A stretch of DNA of 64,000 nt from Streptomyces dengpaensis (GTDB lineage Bacteria > Actinomycetota > Actinomycetes > Streptomycetales > Streptomycetaceae), in contig NZ_CP026652.1 in assembly GCF_002946835.1 (NCBI RefSeq), positions 558,001 to 622,000 of the forward strand, written 5' to 3'. Position numbers and translations under genes: made by a program. The notes beneath the pieces are model-generated. The model was given only the letters and a program-made list of their open reading frames with translations, was not told the origin of the DNA and made no database searches. Position 1 is the first letter of the stretch. Each line of letters begins with the position of its first letter. This document shows positions 26,440-34,973 of the stretch, one piece after another.

Positions 26440-27680
26440 TAGTGCTGTGACCGCATAGGTTCGCCGGGTTGGTGGTCGTGGCGGTTGGATGTGCGGTGAC
26501 ATCCGATCTGATCGCTGGAGGCGTGGTGGCTGAGCCTGTCCGTGTGCGCAGACTGACCGACCAGGAGGGGCGGCGTCTGCAGCAGATCGTGCGCCGTGGC
26601 AGTACGAGTTCGGTGCGCTATCGGCGGGCGATGATGCTGCTGGCCTCGGCCGGCGGGAACCGTGTGCCGGTGATCGCCCAGCTGGTGCAGGCCGACGACG
26701 ACACCGTGCGCGATGTGATCCACCGGTTCAACGAGATCGGCCTGGCCTGCCTGGACCCTCAATGGGCGGGAGGCCGTCCCCGCCTGCTCAGCCCTGACGA
26801 CGAGAACTTCGTCATCCAGACGGCCACCACCCGCCCCGCCAAGCTCGGCCAGCCCTTCACCCGCTGGTCGCTGCGCAAACTCGTCGCCTACCTGCGCAAA
26901 GTCCACGGCCGGGTGATCCGAATCGGCCGCGAGACCTTACGCGGCCTGCTCGCCCGCCGCGGCGTGACCTTCCAGCGGACCAAGACCTGGAAGGAGTCCA
27001 CCGACCCTGAGCGCGACGCCAAGCTCGACCGGATCGAGTACGTCCTGGAGAACTTCCCCGACCGCGTATTCGCTTTTGACGAGTTCGGCCCGCTGGGCAT
27101 CCGCCCCACCGGGGGAGCCTGCTGGGCCGGGCAGGGCCGCCCCGACCGAGTCCCGGCGACCTACCACCGCACCCACGGCGTCACCTACTTCCACGGCTGC
27201 TACTCGATCGGCGACGACACCTTGTGGGGCGTCAACCGCCGTCGCAAGGGAGCGGCCAACAGCCTGGCCGCACTCAAGTCCGTCCGGGCCGCCCGCCCGG
27301 ACGGCGCCCCGATCTACGTGATCCTGGACAACCTCTCCGCGCACAAGGGCACGAAGATCCGCCGGTGGGCGCAGAAGAACAAGGTCGAGCTGTGCTTCAC
27401 CCCGACCAACGCCTCCTGGGCCAACCCGATCGAGGCGCACTTCGGGCCACTGCGGCAGTTCACCCTCGCCAACTCCCACCATCCGAACCACACAGTCCAG
27501 ACCCGTGAGCTGCACGCATACCTGCGCTGGCGCAACACCAACGCCCGCCACCCCGACGTCCTGGCCGCCCAACGCAAAGAACGCGCCCGCATCCGCAGCG
27601 AGAAAGGCATCCGCTGGGGCGGACGCGCCCTCGCCGACGCGGCCTGACCCAACCGGCGAACCTATGCGGTCACAGCACTA
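26440..27680 (+). mobile_element. IS630-family insertion sequence
   Basis: A 1.24-kb element bounded by near-perfect inverted repeats of about 28 bp: TAGTGCTGTGACCGCATAGG at the left end and its reverse complement at the right end (27653-27680). The flanks read C-TA ... TA-G, that is, a CTAG target with TA duplicated, the hallmark of IS630. One transposase gene fills it. It has landed between the divergent sth and acyl-CoA ligase genes, 31 bp before the sth start codon. Confidence 0.93.
26469..27647 (+). CDS. IS630-family transposase
   Basis: A 392-residue transposase, apparently intact. An N-terminal HTH region (about residues 40-130) precedes the DDE domain. The first Asp lies in FAFDEFGPLGIRP, the second in VILDNLSAHKG and the Glu in ASWANPIEAHFGPLR, the normal DDE order and spacing of IS630. 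The frame is open from 26469; GGAGG just before GTG 26526 makes that an equally good start, shortening the protein by 19 residues. No frameshift or stop disturbs the gene, so the element is probably still active or a recent arrival. Confidence 0.93.
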   Translation: MVVVAVGCAVTSDLIAGGVVAEPVRVRRLTDQEGRRLQQIVRRGSTSSVRYRRAMMLLASAGGNRVPVIAQLVQADDDTVRDVIHRFNEIGLACLDPQWAGGRPRLLSPDDENFVIQTATTRPAKLGQPFTRWSLRKLVAYLRKVHGRVIRIGRETLRGLLARRGVTFQRTKTWKESTDPERDAKLDRIEYVLENFPDRVFAFDEFGPLGIRPTGGACWAGQGRPDRVPATYHRTHGVTYFHGCYSIGDDTLWGVNRRRKGAANSLAALKSVRAARPDGAPIYVILDNLSAHKGTKIRRWAQKNKVELCFTPTNASWANPIEAHFGPLRQFTLANSHHPNHTVQTRELHAYLRWRNTNARHPDVLAAQRKERARIRSEKGIRWGGRALADAA

Positions 27681-27849
27681 GGAAGGGTGAGCCGGGGATC
27701 AGAAGGGACGGCGCCGGGACGGGAATTCGGCGGCGGGCGAACTGATCGGTGAATCGTGCGCGGCCGTCGCCCTTCTGGGCTACATTCGAGAACCCTCGCA
27801 CCGGCGCCTGTGGGGTGCGGCCACGTTGAGGAGAATTCCGGAGCGGCGC

Positions 27850-29751
27850 ATGCACCAGTCCGACCTTCCTCCACCGGCGACAACACCGCTGCAGGGGGGA
27901 CTCGCCGACAGTCTCCTCGAAACGGCACACCGCACCCCTCACCTTCCGCAGATCGCGCGCCGCCTCGATGCCTCCTCCCCGGTCTGGGTGCCGGTGACCG
28001 CCGTCGAGTTGTGGGACGAGGTTTCCGACCTGGCGCGCGGGCTCGTCGTGTCGGGGTTACGCCCGGGCGACCGCGTGGCCATCATGGCGCGTACCCGCTA
28101 CGAGTGGACCGTGCTCTGCCATGCGCTGTGGTCGGTGGGCGCGGAAGTCGTTCCGATCTACCCGACGTCGTCGCACGACCAGGTCGGGTGGATCCTCAAG
28201 GACGCGCACTGCGTCGCCGTGGTGGTCGAGGACGAGCAGGGCGCCATGACGGTCGGCTCGGCGTGTGCCGAGCTCCCGTTCCTGCGCCACGTCTGGCAGT
28301 TGGACACCGGGGCGCTGTCGCACCTGGCCGACCGGGGCCAGGCGATACCGGCGACGACGGTCGACTCGCTGCGCCGGATCGTGCTGCCCGATTCGACCGC
28401 GGTCATCGCCTACACGTCCGGCACGACGGCACACCCCAGGGGCTGCGCCCTGACGCATCGCAACGTGGCGAGCCTCTGCGACACGCTGCTCGCAGGCTGG
28501 AGACAGACGACGGCTCCTCCGGGAGAGCAGCCCGCCATCCTCGCCTTCCTCCCCTTCTCCCATGTGTACGGCCTCTTGGTCCAGGGGATCTGTCTGCGCG
28601 GCGGCGTCCTGATGGGACATGAACCCGATCTGCGGGTGGAGGCGCTCTCCGCGGCCTTCCGGTCCTTCCGGCCGACCTTCCTGTTCGCGGTTCCGTTCGT
28701 CTTCGAGAAGATCTACAAGAATTTTCTGCGAACGGCCCAGCAGACGGGCCGTGGGGCGCTGTTCGAGCGTGCCGTCCGCACCGCGCAGGACTTCGCCGCC
28801 GCCGAAGAGCGTCACCGCCTGGGCGCCGGTCCCGGCCCCGGCTTCGACCTGCGGCTGCAGCACTCCCTCTACGAGAAGACGGTGTACAAGAAGCTGCGCG
28901 CGACGCTGGGCGGGAGGGTGTGCGGCGCCGTGTCGGGTGGTTCGCCCCTGAACCGTGAACTCGCCCTCTTCTACGCGGGAATCGGGATCTTCGTGCACGA
29001 CGGATACGGGCTGACGGAGACGAGCGGAGGCATCACGGCGCAGCCGGTGGGGCGGGGGAAGATCGGAACGGTCGGACAGCCCTTGCCGGGCACGGAGGTG
29101 CACGTGGCCGACGACGGGGAGATCTTCGTCTGGGGGCCCTCGGTCTTCCAGGGATACATCAATGACGTCCAGGCCAATCAGGAGACGTTCCACAACGGTT
29201 GGCTGGCCACCGGGGACATCGGCCGTCTGGACTCCGAGGGTTATCTGACCATCACCGGGCGCAAGAAGGACATCATCATCACGAGTGGCGGCAAGAGTGT
29301 GGCTCCCGCCGCTCTCGAGGAGCGCCTGCGGGCCCACCCGCTCGTCCATCATGCCGTGGTGGTGGGCGACAACCGGCCCTGCGTGGGGGCCCTCATCACG
29401 CTGGATCCCGAATTCGTCGCGCACTGGCGTGCGTCCCGGGCCAAGGGTGATACACCGGTCCGGGACGCGCGCGAGGAGAACGAACTGCGGGAGGAAGTCA
29501 GACGCGCGGTCGGCGCCGCCAACAGCACCGTGTCCCGCTCGGAATCCATTCGGGTGTTCCGCGTCCTCCCGGAGCTCTTCGATCTGTCCAACGGATTGCT
29601 CACGCCCTCGATGAAGTTGCGCCGCGATGAGATCACTCGGCGGTTCGCCGCCGAGATCGAGGCGATGTATCAGGGGTCGTCGCGGGTTCCGCGGGAGTAC
29701 GCGACCAGTGAGCCGTCGCTCTGGGAGGACTCGGACAACGTTTTCCGGTGA
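27850..29751 (+). CDS. Long-chain acyl-CoA ligase (AMP-forming, FadD15-like)
   Basis: A 633-residue ANL-superfamily enzyme that activates fatty acids with ATP and CoA. Motifs: AYTSGTTAHPRGCALTH (P-loop) near residue 190, FLPFSHVYGL, VFEKIYKNFLRTAQ (typical of the FadD15/FAA branch), GYGLTETSGG, WLATGDIGRLD and GRKKDIIITSGGKSVAP; LTPSMKLRR near the end supplies the catalytic lysine. ATG 27850 is preceded by GGAG at good distance; a TTG at 27826 is in frame. It is divergent from sthA, and an IS630 element now occupies the shared upstream region, so its promoter may also have been altered. Confidence 0.92.
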   Translation: MHQSDLPPPATTPLQGGLADSLLETAHRTPHLPQIARRLDASSPVWVPVTAVELWDEVSDLARGLVVSGLRPGDRVAIMARTRYEWTVLCHALWSVGAEVVPIYPTSSHDQVGWILKDAHCVAVVVEDEQGAMTVGSACAELPFLRHVWQLDTGALSHLADRGQAIPATTVDSLRRIVLPDSTAVIAYTSGTTAHPRGCALTHRNVASLCDTLLAGWRQTTAPPGEQPAILAFLPFSHVYGLLVQGICLRGGVLMGHEPDLRVEALSAAFRSFRPTFLFAVPFVFEKIYKNFLRTAQQTGRGALFERAVRTAQDFAAAEERHRLGAGPGPGFDLRLQHSLYEKTVYKKLRATLGGRVCGAVSGGSPLNRELALFYAGIGIFVHDGYGLTETSGGITAQPVGRGKIGTVGQPLPGTEVHVADDGEIFVWGPSVFQGYINDVQANQETFHNGWLATGDIGRLDSEGYLTITGRKKDIIITSGGKSVAPAALEERLRAHPLVHHAVVVGDNRPCVGALITLDPEFVAHWRASRAKGDTPVRDAREENELREEVRRAVGAANSTVSRSESIRVFRVLPELFDLSNGLLTPSMKLRRDEITRRFAAEIEAMYQGSSRVPREYATSEPSLWEDSDNVFR

Positions 29752-29837
29752 ACCGGTCCGGCGCCGTCGCGGCGGGATTGATCATGCGTCGACCTTGACC
29801 GGCACGGTCGACCTCGACCGCACACAGGAGGGACTAG

Positions 29838-30464
29838 TCAGGTCGCCGGTGCCACCGTGTCCCGCGTACGCACCCATCCGAGCAGGGCCACCGAGCTCAC
29901 CGCCGCGAACGCGCACCACGTCGAGACGAACTCCAGCTCCCACAGCGCCCAGCAGATCACCGCCCCCACCGCCACCAGGGCGCCGAGCGACAGCAGTCCG
30001 CGATCGCCGGAGAGCAGCAGCGCGCCGACGGTGGCGAGGAGGTAGCCCGCGACGAGCAGTTCCGGGTGGGACAGGTCGATGACGTAGCCGACGGTGTGGC
30101 CGCGGATCTCGGCCGTCACGGGACCGGTGGCGAGGGCGTACGCGAGGGCCGCCGCGGTCGCGAGGCCGGACGCGAGCGGGAGCGTCAGCCGGCGCCGGGC
30201 ACGCCCCGGCACCGCGCACACCACGCCCGCCGGCACCCACACCGCCAGCAGCGGAAGGGCGATCACAGCCCAGGCGACGGTGGCGGGACCCGTCCCTCCG
30301 CCCGCGTCCCAGACCACGGACTCGATGATCTGGTGGGCTCCGAGCAGCAACGGCAGCGCGGCCAGCGGGAGATCCCCCCAACTGCGCACCTGCGTCACAC
30401 AAGCCACTCCGACAGCGGCGATCCCGGCACCTGCTGCCAGATCGGCCGTCGCACTCCAGCACAT
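29838..30464 (-). CDS. DUF6629-like integral membrane protein
   Basis: A 208-residue protein beginning MCWSATADLAAG, a start I know from a family of small actinobacterial membrane proteins of unknown function. About six or seven hydrophobic helices alternate with short loops; the first loop region contains LGAHQIIESVVWD, with polar residues inside a helix that might be functional. ATG 30464 is chosen since the conserved MCWSATAD begins there; a GTG 12 bp upstream is in frame. Its 5' side opens on the low-complexity region 30465-31235. No enzymatic motif is visible. Confidence 0.75.
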   Translation of the reverse strand: MCWSATADLAAGAGIAAVGVACVTQVRSWGDLPLAALPLLLGAHQIIESVVWDAGGGTGPATVAWAVIALPLLAVWVPAGVVCAVPGRARRRLTLPLASGLATAAALAYALATGPVTAEIRGHTVGYVIDLSHPELLVAGYLLATVGALLLSGDRGLLSLGALVAVGAVICWALWELEFVSTWCAFAAVSSVALLGWVRTRDTVAPAT

Positions 30465-30847
30465 CGCGTCACCCACCGCGTCAACAGGGGTCCGGCGTCA
30501 CAAGATCGCGCCTTTCGGTGCACCACGCTAGGCCGCCGCACCGCGATGCCCGTCGAGGACACGAGCCTGGCCCGATGTGCCGCGCGGCCGAACTCGCGCG
30601 CCCGCAACTCGGCGAAGCCGACCGCGCCATCCGCACCGCCCGCACCGTCCTCGCCACCGGCGCCATCCGCACCGCCCGCGCCACCGGCGCCACGCGCACC
30701 GCCCGCGCCACCCGCGCCGTCCGCCCGCAGCCCGACGAAGCCGCTCCCCTCGTCCGCCCCGCGCGGCTCTGCGAAGCCGCCCGCCCCGCCCGTGCCGGAG
30801 CCGTCTCCTGCGCCGCATGTGTCGCCGGTGGTCTCAGTCGTCCCCAT
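30395..30847 (-). CDS. Possible collagen-like repeat protein (weak)
   Basis: A 150-codon minus-strand frame whose residues about 43-75 read as Gly-x-y triplets (GAG GAR GAG GAG GAD GAG GED), collagen-like. GGAGGGGG lies about 5 bp before ATG 30847, which is a strong ribosome-binding site, but such G-runs are common here. The end overlaps the start of the DUF6629-like gene by 70 bp. No signal peptide or other domain is seen. The repetitive DNA may itself create the open frame, so coding status is doubtful. Confidence 0.25.
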   Translation of the reverse strand: MGTTETTGDTCGAGDGSGTGGAGGFAEPRGADEGSGFVGLRADGAGGAGGARGAGGAGGADGAGGEDGAGGADGAVGFAELRAREFGRAAHRARLVSSTGIAVRRPSVVHRKARSCDAGPLLTRWVTRCAGVRRPIWQQVPGSPLSEWLV

Positions 30848-31235
30848 CGTCGCCCCCTCCGCCTCGACCGGGCCCGCGGCCTGCCCGACGGACCTGCTGC
30901 CGCCCGGCCCTCATCATCCGCCGGTACGGTCCGCGCCACAGGTCTTCTCAACCCCTGAAGCTTCAACAAAGCCCTGCGTGGCCGCTCCCGCCCCGGGAGC
31001 GGCCACGCCAGACTCGGCGCGTGGTGCGCGGGGAGCCGAGGCGGGGGATGCTTGTAGCTGATGGGACAGCGGATACGCAGGTGCTAGTGATGCCGTCGGG
31101 GGCCTTCCGGTACGGGAGGCCTCCTCTGGCTATGGCTGGGCTGATCCCGGAGGTATGCCGAGGGCCTCTTCCGGCAGGCACCCGCGCCATCGACCCGCGA
31201 CCGCTGCCGGCCAGTGACGTCAGGACGGTACGGCG
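30465..31235. other. 771-bp region: low-complexity repeats and hairpins
   Basis: From about 30626 to 30715 the DNA is a degenerate tandem array based on GCCATCCGCACCGCCCGC (units start at 30626, 30662 and 30689). A perfect 15-bp hairpin with a 3-nt loop follows at 30976-31008, and a weaker 8-bp hairpin at 31101-31121. Apart from the doubtful collagen-like frame no convincing gene is seen. The last ~100 bp should hold the promoter of the VOC gene at 31236. Confidence 0.6.
30976..31008. terminator. Perfect 15-bp hairpin, no assigned gene
   Basis: Arms 30976-30990 and 30994-31008 are exact reverse complements around a CCC loop. In stability it looks like a strong intrinsic terminator, yet no confident gene on either strand ends into it. 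Confidence 0.5.
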
Positions 31236-32039
31236 ATGAAGAGCTATGGAAACCGCCACGGTGGAGTCGTCACCAGTCAGTCGGTGTTCGGAGCGCCGTG
31301 CTGGGTCAGCCTGACCACACGCGACCTGCGGGCCGCGGAGGACTTCTACCACGCCGTACTGGGCTGGGAGTGGGACTCCGACAGCAAGATGGGCGAGCAG
31401 TACCGGATCGCCCGCGTCGACAAGGTCCCCGTCGCGGGGCTCTCAGAGGTGGACTTCGTGGCCAGGACGGCGGTCGCCTGGACCGCCTACTTCGCCGTGT
31501 CGAGTGCGAACGAGACGGTAGCCCGTAGCCAGGAGCGCGGGGGTACGACCGCGGTGGGCCCGATCTCACTGCCGCCGGGCCGGGCGGCACTGCTGGCCGA
31601 CCGGGACGGGGCGGTCTTCGGTATCTGGGAGGGCGAACTGGTGTCCGGCTGGGAGACGTGGCGCCGCGCGGCACCCGTCTTCATACGGCTGCACACCCGC
31701 GACGCCTTCGACGCCGCCCTGTTCTACGGAGAGGTTCTGGACTGGGCATCCTCGACCCCCGGATGCTGCGAGGTCCGCTACGAGGAGAACGAGGTCGTCC
31801 TGCGCAGTCAGGAGCAGGTCGTGGCCAGGATCCACTCGGGCGCGGTGGGGGCGGCGCCCGATCCCACCATCCGGCCGCACTGGCAGATCCACTTCGCGGT
31901 CTCCGACGTGGAGGCCTGTGCCCGGGCCGCGCGAGCGCACGGCGGCACGGCCCATCAGCAGGGGGTCGGCTCGACGGAGGCGGTCCTCAGCGACCCCGAC
32001 GGGGCGCACTTCACCGTGACCTCCAAGGCCGCCGTATAG
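31236..32039 (+). CDS. Two-domain VOC (glyoxalase/extradiol dioxygenase fold) protein
   Basis: A 267-residue protein with two vicinal-oxygen-chelate repeats. The first (about residues 17-130) contains LTTRDLRAAEDFYHAVLGWEW and the second (about 145-265) RLHTRDAFDAALFYGEVLDW, each ending with a DRDGAVFGIWE or DPDGAHFTVTS strand. Metal ligands are not well conserved, so it may be a binding protein for drug or metabolite resistance or an enzyme of unknown substrate. ATG 31236 is preceded by AGGACGG. A 15-bp stretch at its 3' end (32018-32032) is repeated right after the stop (32040-32054). Confidence 0.82.
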   Translation: MKSYGNRHGGVVTSQSVFGAPCWVSLTTRDLRAAEDFYHAVLGWEWDSDSKMGEQYRIARVDKVPVAGLSEVDFVARTAVAWTAYFAVSSANETVARSQERGGTTAVGPISLPPGRAALLADRDGAVFGIWEGELVSGWETWRRAAPVFIRLHTRDAFDAALFYGEVLDWASSTPGCCEVRYEENEVVLRSQEQVVARIHSGAVGAAPDPTIRPHWQIHFAVSDVEACARAARAHGGTAHQQGVGSTEAVLSDPDGAHFTVTSKAAV

Positions 32040-32046
32040 GACCTCC

Positions 32047-32165
32047 AAGGCCGCGTCCCGTCCTGCTCCCCCAGCTGCCAGCGCCTCCCCCAGCGCCGTG
32101 CGCCCGTACAGGACGTAGAGACCCCGCCGGTGCGACACCAGCAGCTCCGCCTCGCGCAGCACGGA
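32047..32165 (-). pseudogene. ArsR-family regulator, C-terminal stump
   Basis: Read on the minus strand, this stretch gives SVLREAELLVSHRRGLYVLY followed by GRTALGEALAAG. That is the wing and C-terminal helix of an ArsR/SmtB regulator (usual form: HLRVLREAGLV-RRGRHVLY). The HTH core and N-terminus are missing at the 32165 side, where the sequence changes directly into a plus-strand MFS fragment. No stop follows in frame for a long way, so the 3' end is altered too. A single deletion appears to have removed the middle of a divergent arsR-MFS pair. Confidence 0.6.
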
Positions 32166-32563
32166 GGGCGAGCCTGACCGTGCCGGTAGTGGCCCAGGCC
32201 ATGGCCCTGCTGGGCCTGTACGCGGGCGGGCGCAGCCAGGCGGTGGTGGTCGCCATGCTGATGCTGCTGGGGGCGTCGGTGGGCCCCTTCGTCATGGCCA
32301 CGCAGAGTGAGGTGCTGCGCGTCGCGCCCGGGCGGACGGAGCCGGCCCTGGCGGCGAACTCGGCCGCCTTCAACGCGGGCGTCGCGGCGGGCGCGCTGAC
32401 CGGAGGCGCCCTGCTGTCCGCCATCGGGGTGCGCGGAACCTTCCTGGTCGGGGGGCTGCTGACGCTCGCGGCGCTGGCGGTGCTGACGTGGCCGGCGCAT
32501 ACGCGCCCGGAGGAAGTCACCCCGCCCACGACGCGACGGAATCCGCGGATCGGGCTCCAATAG
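32165..32563 (+). pseudogene. MFS transporter, C-terminal fragment
   Basis: About 130 codons matching only the last four helices of an MFS permease: VAQAMALLGLYAGGRSQAVV, GASVGPFVMATQSEVLRVAP, ALAANSAAFNAGVAAGALTG and TFLVGGLLTLAALAVLTWP. There is no start codon with a ribosome-binding site, and the first eight helices are absent. The left edge coincides with the cut end of the ArsR stump on the opposite strand. Confidence 0.72.
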
Positions 32564-32639
32564 AGGGTGATGGGATTCAACCGGTACGACAGGTGCCGCC
32601 GAGCCGCGCGTCATGGCGGCGGTGCGATGGAGGTCCGCG

Positions 32640-33098
32640 ATGTCCACTGCTCTCCGGCTCCTGCCCGCCCTCTCCCGCGAACATCGCGAACGGCTGATGA
32701 GCGTGGCCCGCGAGGTCGCGTTCCCCGAGGACGGGAGGATCTTCGAGGCAGGCGGAACCGCGGACCGTTTCTGGGTGGTCCGCTCCGGAACGGTCTCCCT
32801 CTACCAGCAGGTCGTCGCGGACAGACGCATCTCCGTGGCGACCCTCGGGCCAGGTGATCTGCTCGGCTGGTCCTGGCTGTTTCCGCCCCACACATGGGAT
32901 TTCGGCGCCGAGGCCTTCAGTCCCGTACGCGCCTACGAGTTCGACGCCGCTCGGGTACGCACCCTGTGCGACCAGGATCCGACGCTGGAGCTGTCCCTGA
33001 CCCGGACGATCGGCGCCATCCTGGCCCACCGGCTCGAGACGACGCGAGCGGCGCTGATCGAGCACTACGCGCGGCACGGAAGAAGTGGCGACGGCTGA
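32640..33098 (+). CDS. Cyclic-nucleotide-binding-domain protein
   Basis: A 152-residue protein consisting of one Crp-type cupin domain and a short helix, with no DNA-binding HTH. Visible signatures include EVAFPEDGRIFEAGGTADRF, FWVVRSGTVSLYQQ and GPGDLLGWSWLFPP. The canonical phosphate-binding FGE-x-R motif of cAMP receptors is not seen, so the ligand is unclear; such stand-alone domains may sense redox state or small molecules. ATG 32640 is preceded by GGAGG at 32628-32632. The next gene, on the same strand, starts 38 bp after the stop. Confidence 0.8.
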   Translation: MSTALRLLPALSREHRERLMSVAREVAFPEDGRIFEAGGTADRFWVVRSGTVSLYQQVVADRRISVATLGPGDLLGWSWLFPPHTWDFGAEAFSPVRAYEFDAARVRTLCDQDPTLELSLTRTIGAILAHRLETTRAALIEHYARHGRSGDG

Positions 33099-33136
33099 GG
33101 GCAGGACAGGAATCGAGCCTGGGATAGGAATCTCGT

Positions 33137-33937
33137 ATGGACGACACCCCCGATTCCTTCGAGCTCCTCCCCGGCGCGGTCGACTCGCCCGTGATCCTGC
33201 ACGTGCCGCACTCCTCGCGGCACCTCCCGGTGCCGGTGCGCGACGGCATCGTGCTCGACGACGCGGCGCTGGAGCGCGAGTTGGACCACATCACGGACGC
33301 GCACACCGCGGAGCTGGCCGAGGCCGTGGCCGAGGCGGCGGGACGCACGCCGTGGCGGTTCGTCAACCGGCTGTCCCGGCTGGTCATCGATCCCGAACGC
33401 TTTCCCGACGAGCGCGAGGAGATGCTGGCCGTCGGGATGGGCGCGGTCTACACACGCACCACGCATCGCAGGCCCCTGCGGCCCGCGGACGTGGATCCGC
33501 GGCCGCTGATCGACCGTTACTTCCACCCGTACGCACGGGCGATGACGGCGGCGGTCGCCGACCGGCTAGCCGCCACCGGGCGCGCCGTGATCGTCGACGT
33601 CCACTCGTATCCGTCGGCTCGGCTGCCGTACGAGCTGCACGGCGACGGGCCGCGGCCGCACATCTGCGTCGGGACCGACGCCTTTCACACGCCGCCCGAG
33701 CTGGTCACCCTCGCGGAAAAGGCGTTCGCGGTCCTCGGCGATGTGGGGTTCGACAGCCCGTTCTCCGGTGCGTACGTACCGCTGAGGTTCTACGAGAGGG
33801 AGCCGCGGGTCACCGCCCTGATGGTGGAGATCCGGCGGGACACGTACATGACCGAACCGGGAGGGCCTGCGGGCCCGGGGTTCGCACGGCTCGCCTCGGC
33901 GCTGACGGCTCTCGTCGATGCCGTGGTCAGCGGGTGA
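33137..33937 (+). CDS. N-formylglutamate amidohydrolase family protein
   Basis: A 266-residue member of the HutG2/FGase family, which hydrolyses N-formylglutamate to formate and glutamate in histidine degradation, although many relatives act on other formyl or amide substrates. Motifs: VILHVPHSSRHLP near residue 20 (metal-binding His), VNRLSRLVIDPERFPDE, VDVHSYPSARLPYE (second metal site) and LMVEIRRDTYM. ATG 33137 is preceded by GGATAGGAA. No hut genes are adjacent, so the role is uncertain. Confidence 0.85.
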   Translation: MDDTPDSFELLPGAVDSPVILHVPHSSRHLPVPVRDGIVLDDAALERELDHITDAHTAELAEAVAEAAGRTPWRFVNRLSRLVIDPERFPDEREEMLAVGMGAVYTRTTHRRPLRPADVDPRPLIDRYFHPYARAMTAAVADRLAATGRAVIVDVHSYPSARLPYELHGDGPRPHICVGTDAFHTPPELVTLAEKAFAVLGDVGFDSPFSGAYVPLRFYEREPRVTALMVEIRRDTYMTEPGGPAGPGFARLASALTALVDAVVSG

Positions 33938-34107
33938 AGCGCCAGCGGGTCTGGCTGAAGCGCTCGCCCCTGCCGACCCGAAGACGGTGTCGGGCGCCAC
34001 CGCGAAGACCACGGCGCGGCCCGCGTCCGTGGTCTCCTCGGTCGGCGTTCCGGCGGCCGGTCGCGCAACGGCCTGTCCGTGGAGCGCGGATACCCCTAGG
34101 GTCGGGG

Positions 34108-34121
34108 TAAGCAACCGCTTA
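34108..34121. promoter_or_regulatory. Palindrome TAAGC-N4-GCTTA upstream of the amidohydrolase gene
   Basis: The 14-bp site TAAGCAACCGCTTA is a 5-4-5 palindrome ending 27 bp before the start codon at 34149. AAGC-N4-GCTT palindromes are common operators of TetR-family repressors of acyl-CoA and related catabolic genes in actinobacteria. The cognate regulator is not identified. Confidence 0.4.
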
Positions 34122-34148
34122 GCCACAGACTCGGGAAGGCACGGAATC

Positions 34149-34973
34149 ATGCCGGTCGTCGACGCCTGGATGCAGCACCCCACCCTCCGCCACTCCAACC
34201 ACGAGATGTTCGAGTCGCTGCGCCGCTGGACGGGCATGGGAATGCTGGAAGAACCCCTGCCGGTCAAGACCACGGTGGCGGCGCTGGCGGCCGCCGACGT
34301 GGAGATCGGGCTGTCCGCGGCCTGGTACGGGCCGCAGGGGCCGCTCATCAGCAACGACGAGGTCGCCGAGTTCGTCGCCCAGTCCGAGGGGCGGCTGCGT
34401 GGCGTGGCGTGCGTGGATCTGGCGAAGCCGGTCGCCGCCGTACGAGAACTGCGGCGGGCCGTCGAGGAACTCGGGTTCGTGGCGCTCAGGATCGTGCCGT
34501 GGCTGTGGCAGCTGCCGCCCACCGACCGGCTCTACTACCCGCTGTACGCCGCCTGCGCCGAGCTCGGCGTCCCGTTCTGCACGCAGGTCGGGCACACCGG
34601 ACCGCTGCGCCCCTCGGAGACCGGCCGGCCGATCCCGTACATCGACCAGGTCGCCATCGACTTCCCCGAACTGACCATCGTCTGCGGGCACATCGGTTAC
34701 CCGTGGACCACGGAGATGATCGCGGTGGCCGACAAGCACCCGCGCGTCTACATCGACACCAGCGCGTACACCGCCCGCCGCTACCCGCCCGAGCTGGTGG
34801 AGTATCTGCGCGGCCGGGGACGCCGGAAGGTCCTCTTCGGCTCCAACTACCCCATGATCACGCCGGCTCAGGCGCTGGAGCACCTCGCCGACCTGCGCCT
34901 GGACGATGAGACCACCGAGCTGTTCCTGTCGGGCAACGCCCGGTCCGTCTTCCGCCTCGGGAATCAGTCGTAA
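34149..34973 (+). CDS. Amidohydrolase-2 family protein
   Basis: A 274-residue metal-dependent hydrolase/decarboxylase-like TIM-barrel protein. It has FCTQVGHTGPLRPSE (His on a barrel strand), TIVCGHIGYPWTTEMI, VYIDTSAYTARRYPPEL and VLFGSNYPMITPAQAL, the normal end-of-barrel motifs. The N-terminal H-x-H metal motif is replaced (VVDAWMQHPT), which is frequent in this branch and may mean altered metal binding. Decarboxylases of aromatic acids and 4-oxalomesaconate hydratase-like enzymes belong here; the substrate is unknown. ATG 34149 is used because family similarity begins there, downstream of the palindrome at 34108. Confidence 0.82.
   Translation: MPVVDAWMQHPTLRHSNHEMFESLRRWTGMGMLEEPLPVKTTVAALAAADVEIGLSAAWYGPQGPLISNDEVAEFVAQSEGRLRGVACVDLAKPVAAVRELRRAVEELGFVALRIVPWLWQLPPTDRLYYPLYAACAELGVPFCTQVGHTGPLRPSETGRPIPYIDQVAIDFPELTIVCGHIGYPWTTEMIAVADKHPRVYIDTSAYTARRYPPELVEYLRGRGRRKVLFGSNYPMITPAQALEHLADLRLDDETTELFLSGNARSVFRLGNQS

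Noticed and set aside
30518..30958. A plus-strand frame of 146 codons ending just before the hairpin at 30976.
   Set aside because: Although the hairpin position is tempting, the protein is an Arg/Ala repeat mirrored from the low-complexity DNA and lacks a ribosome-binding site.
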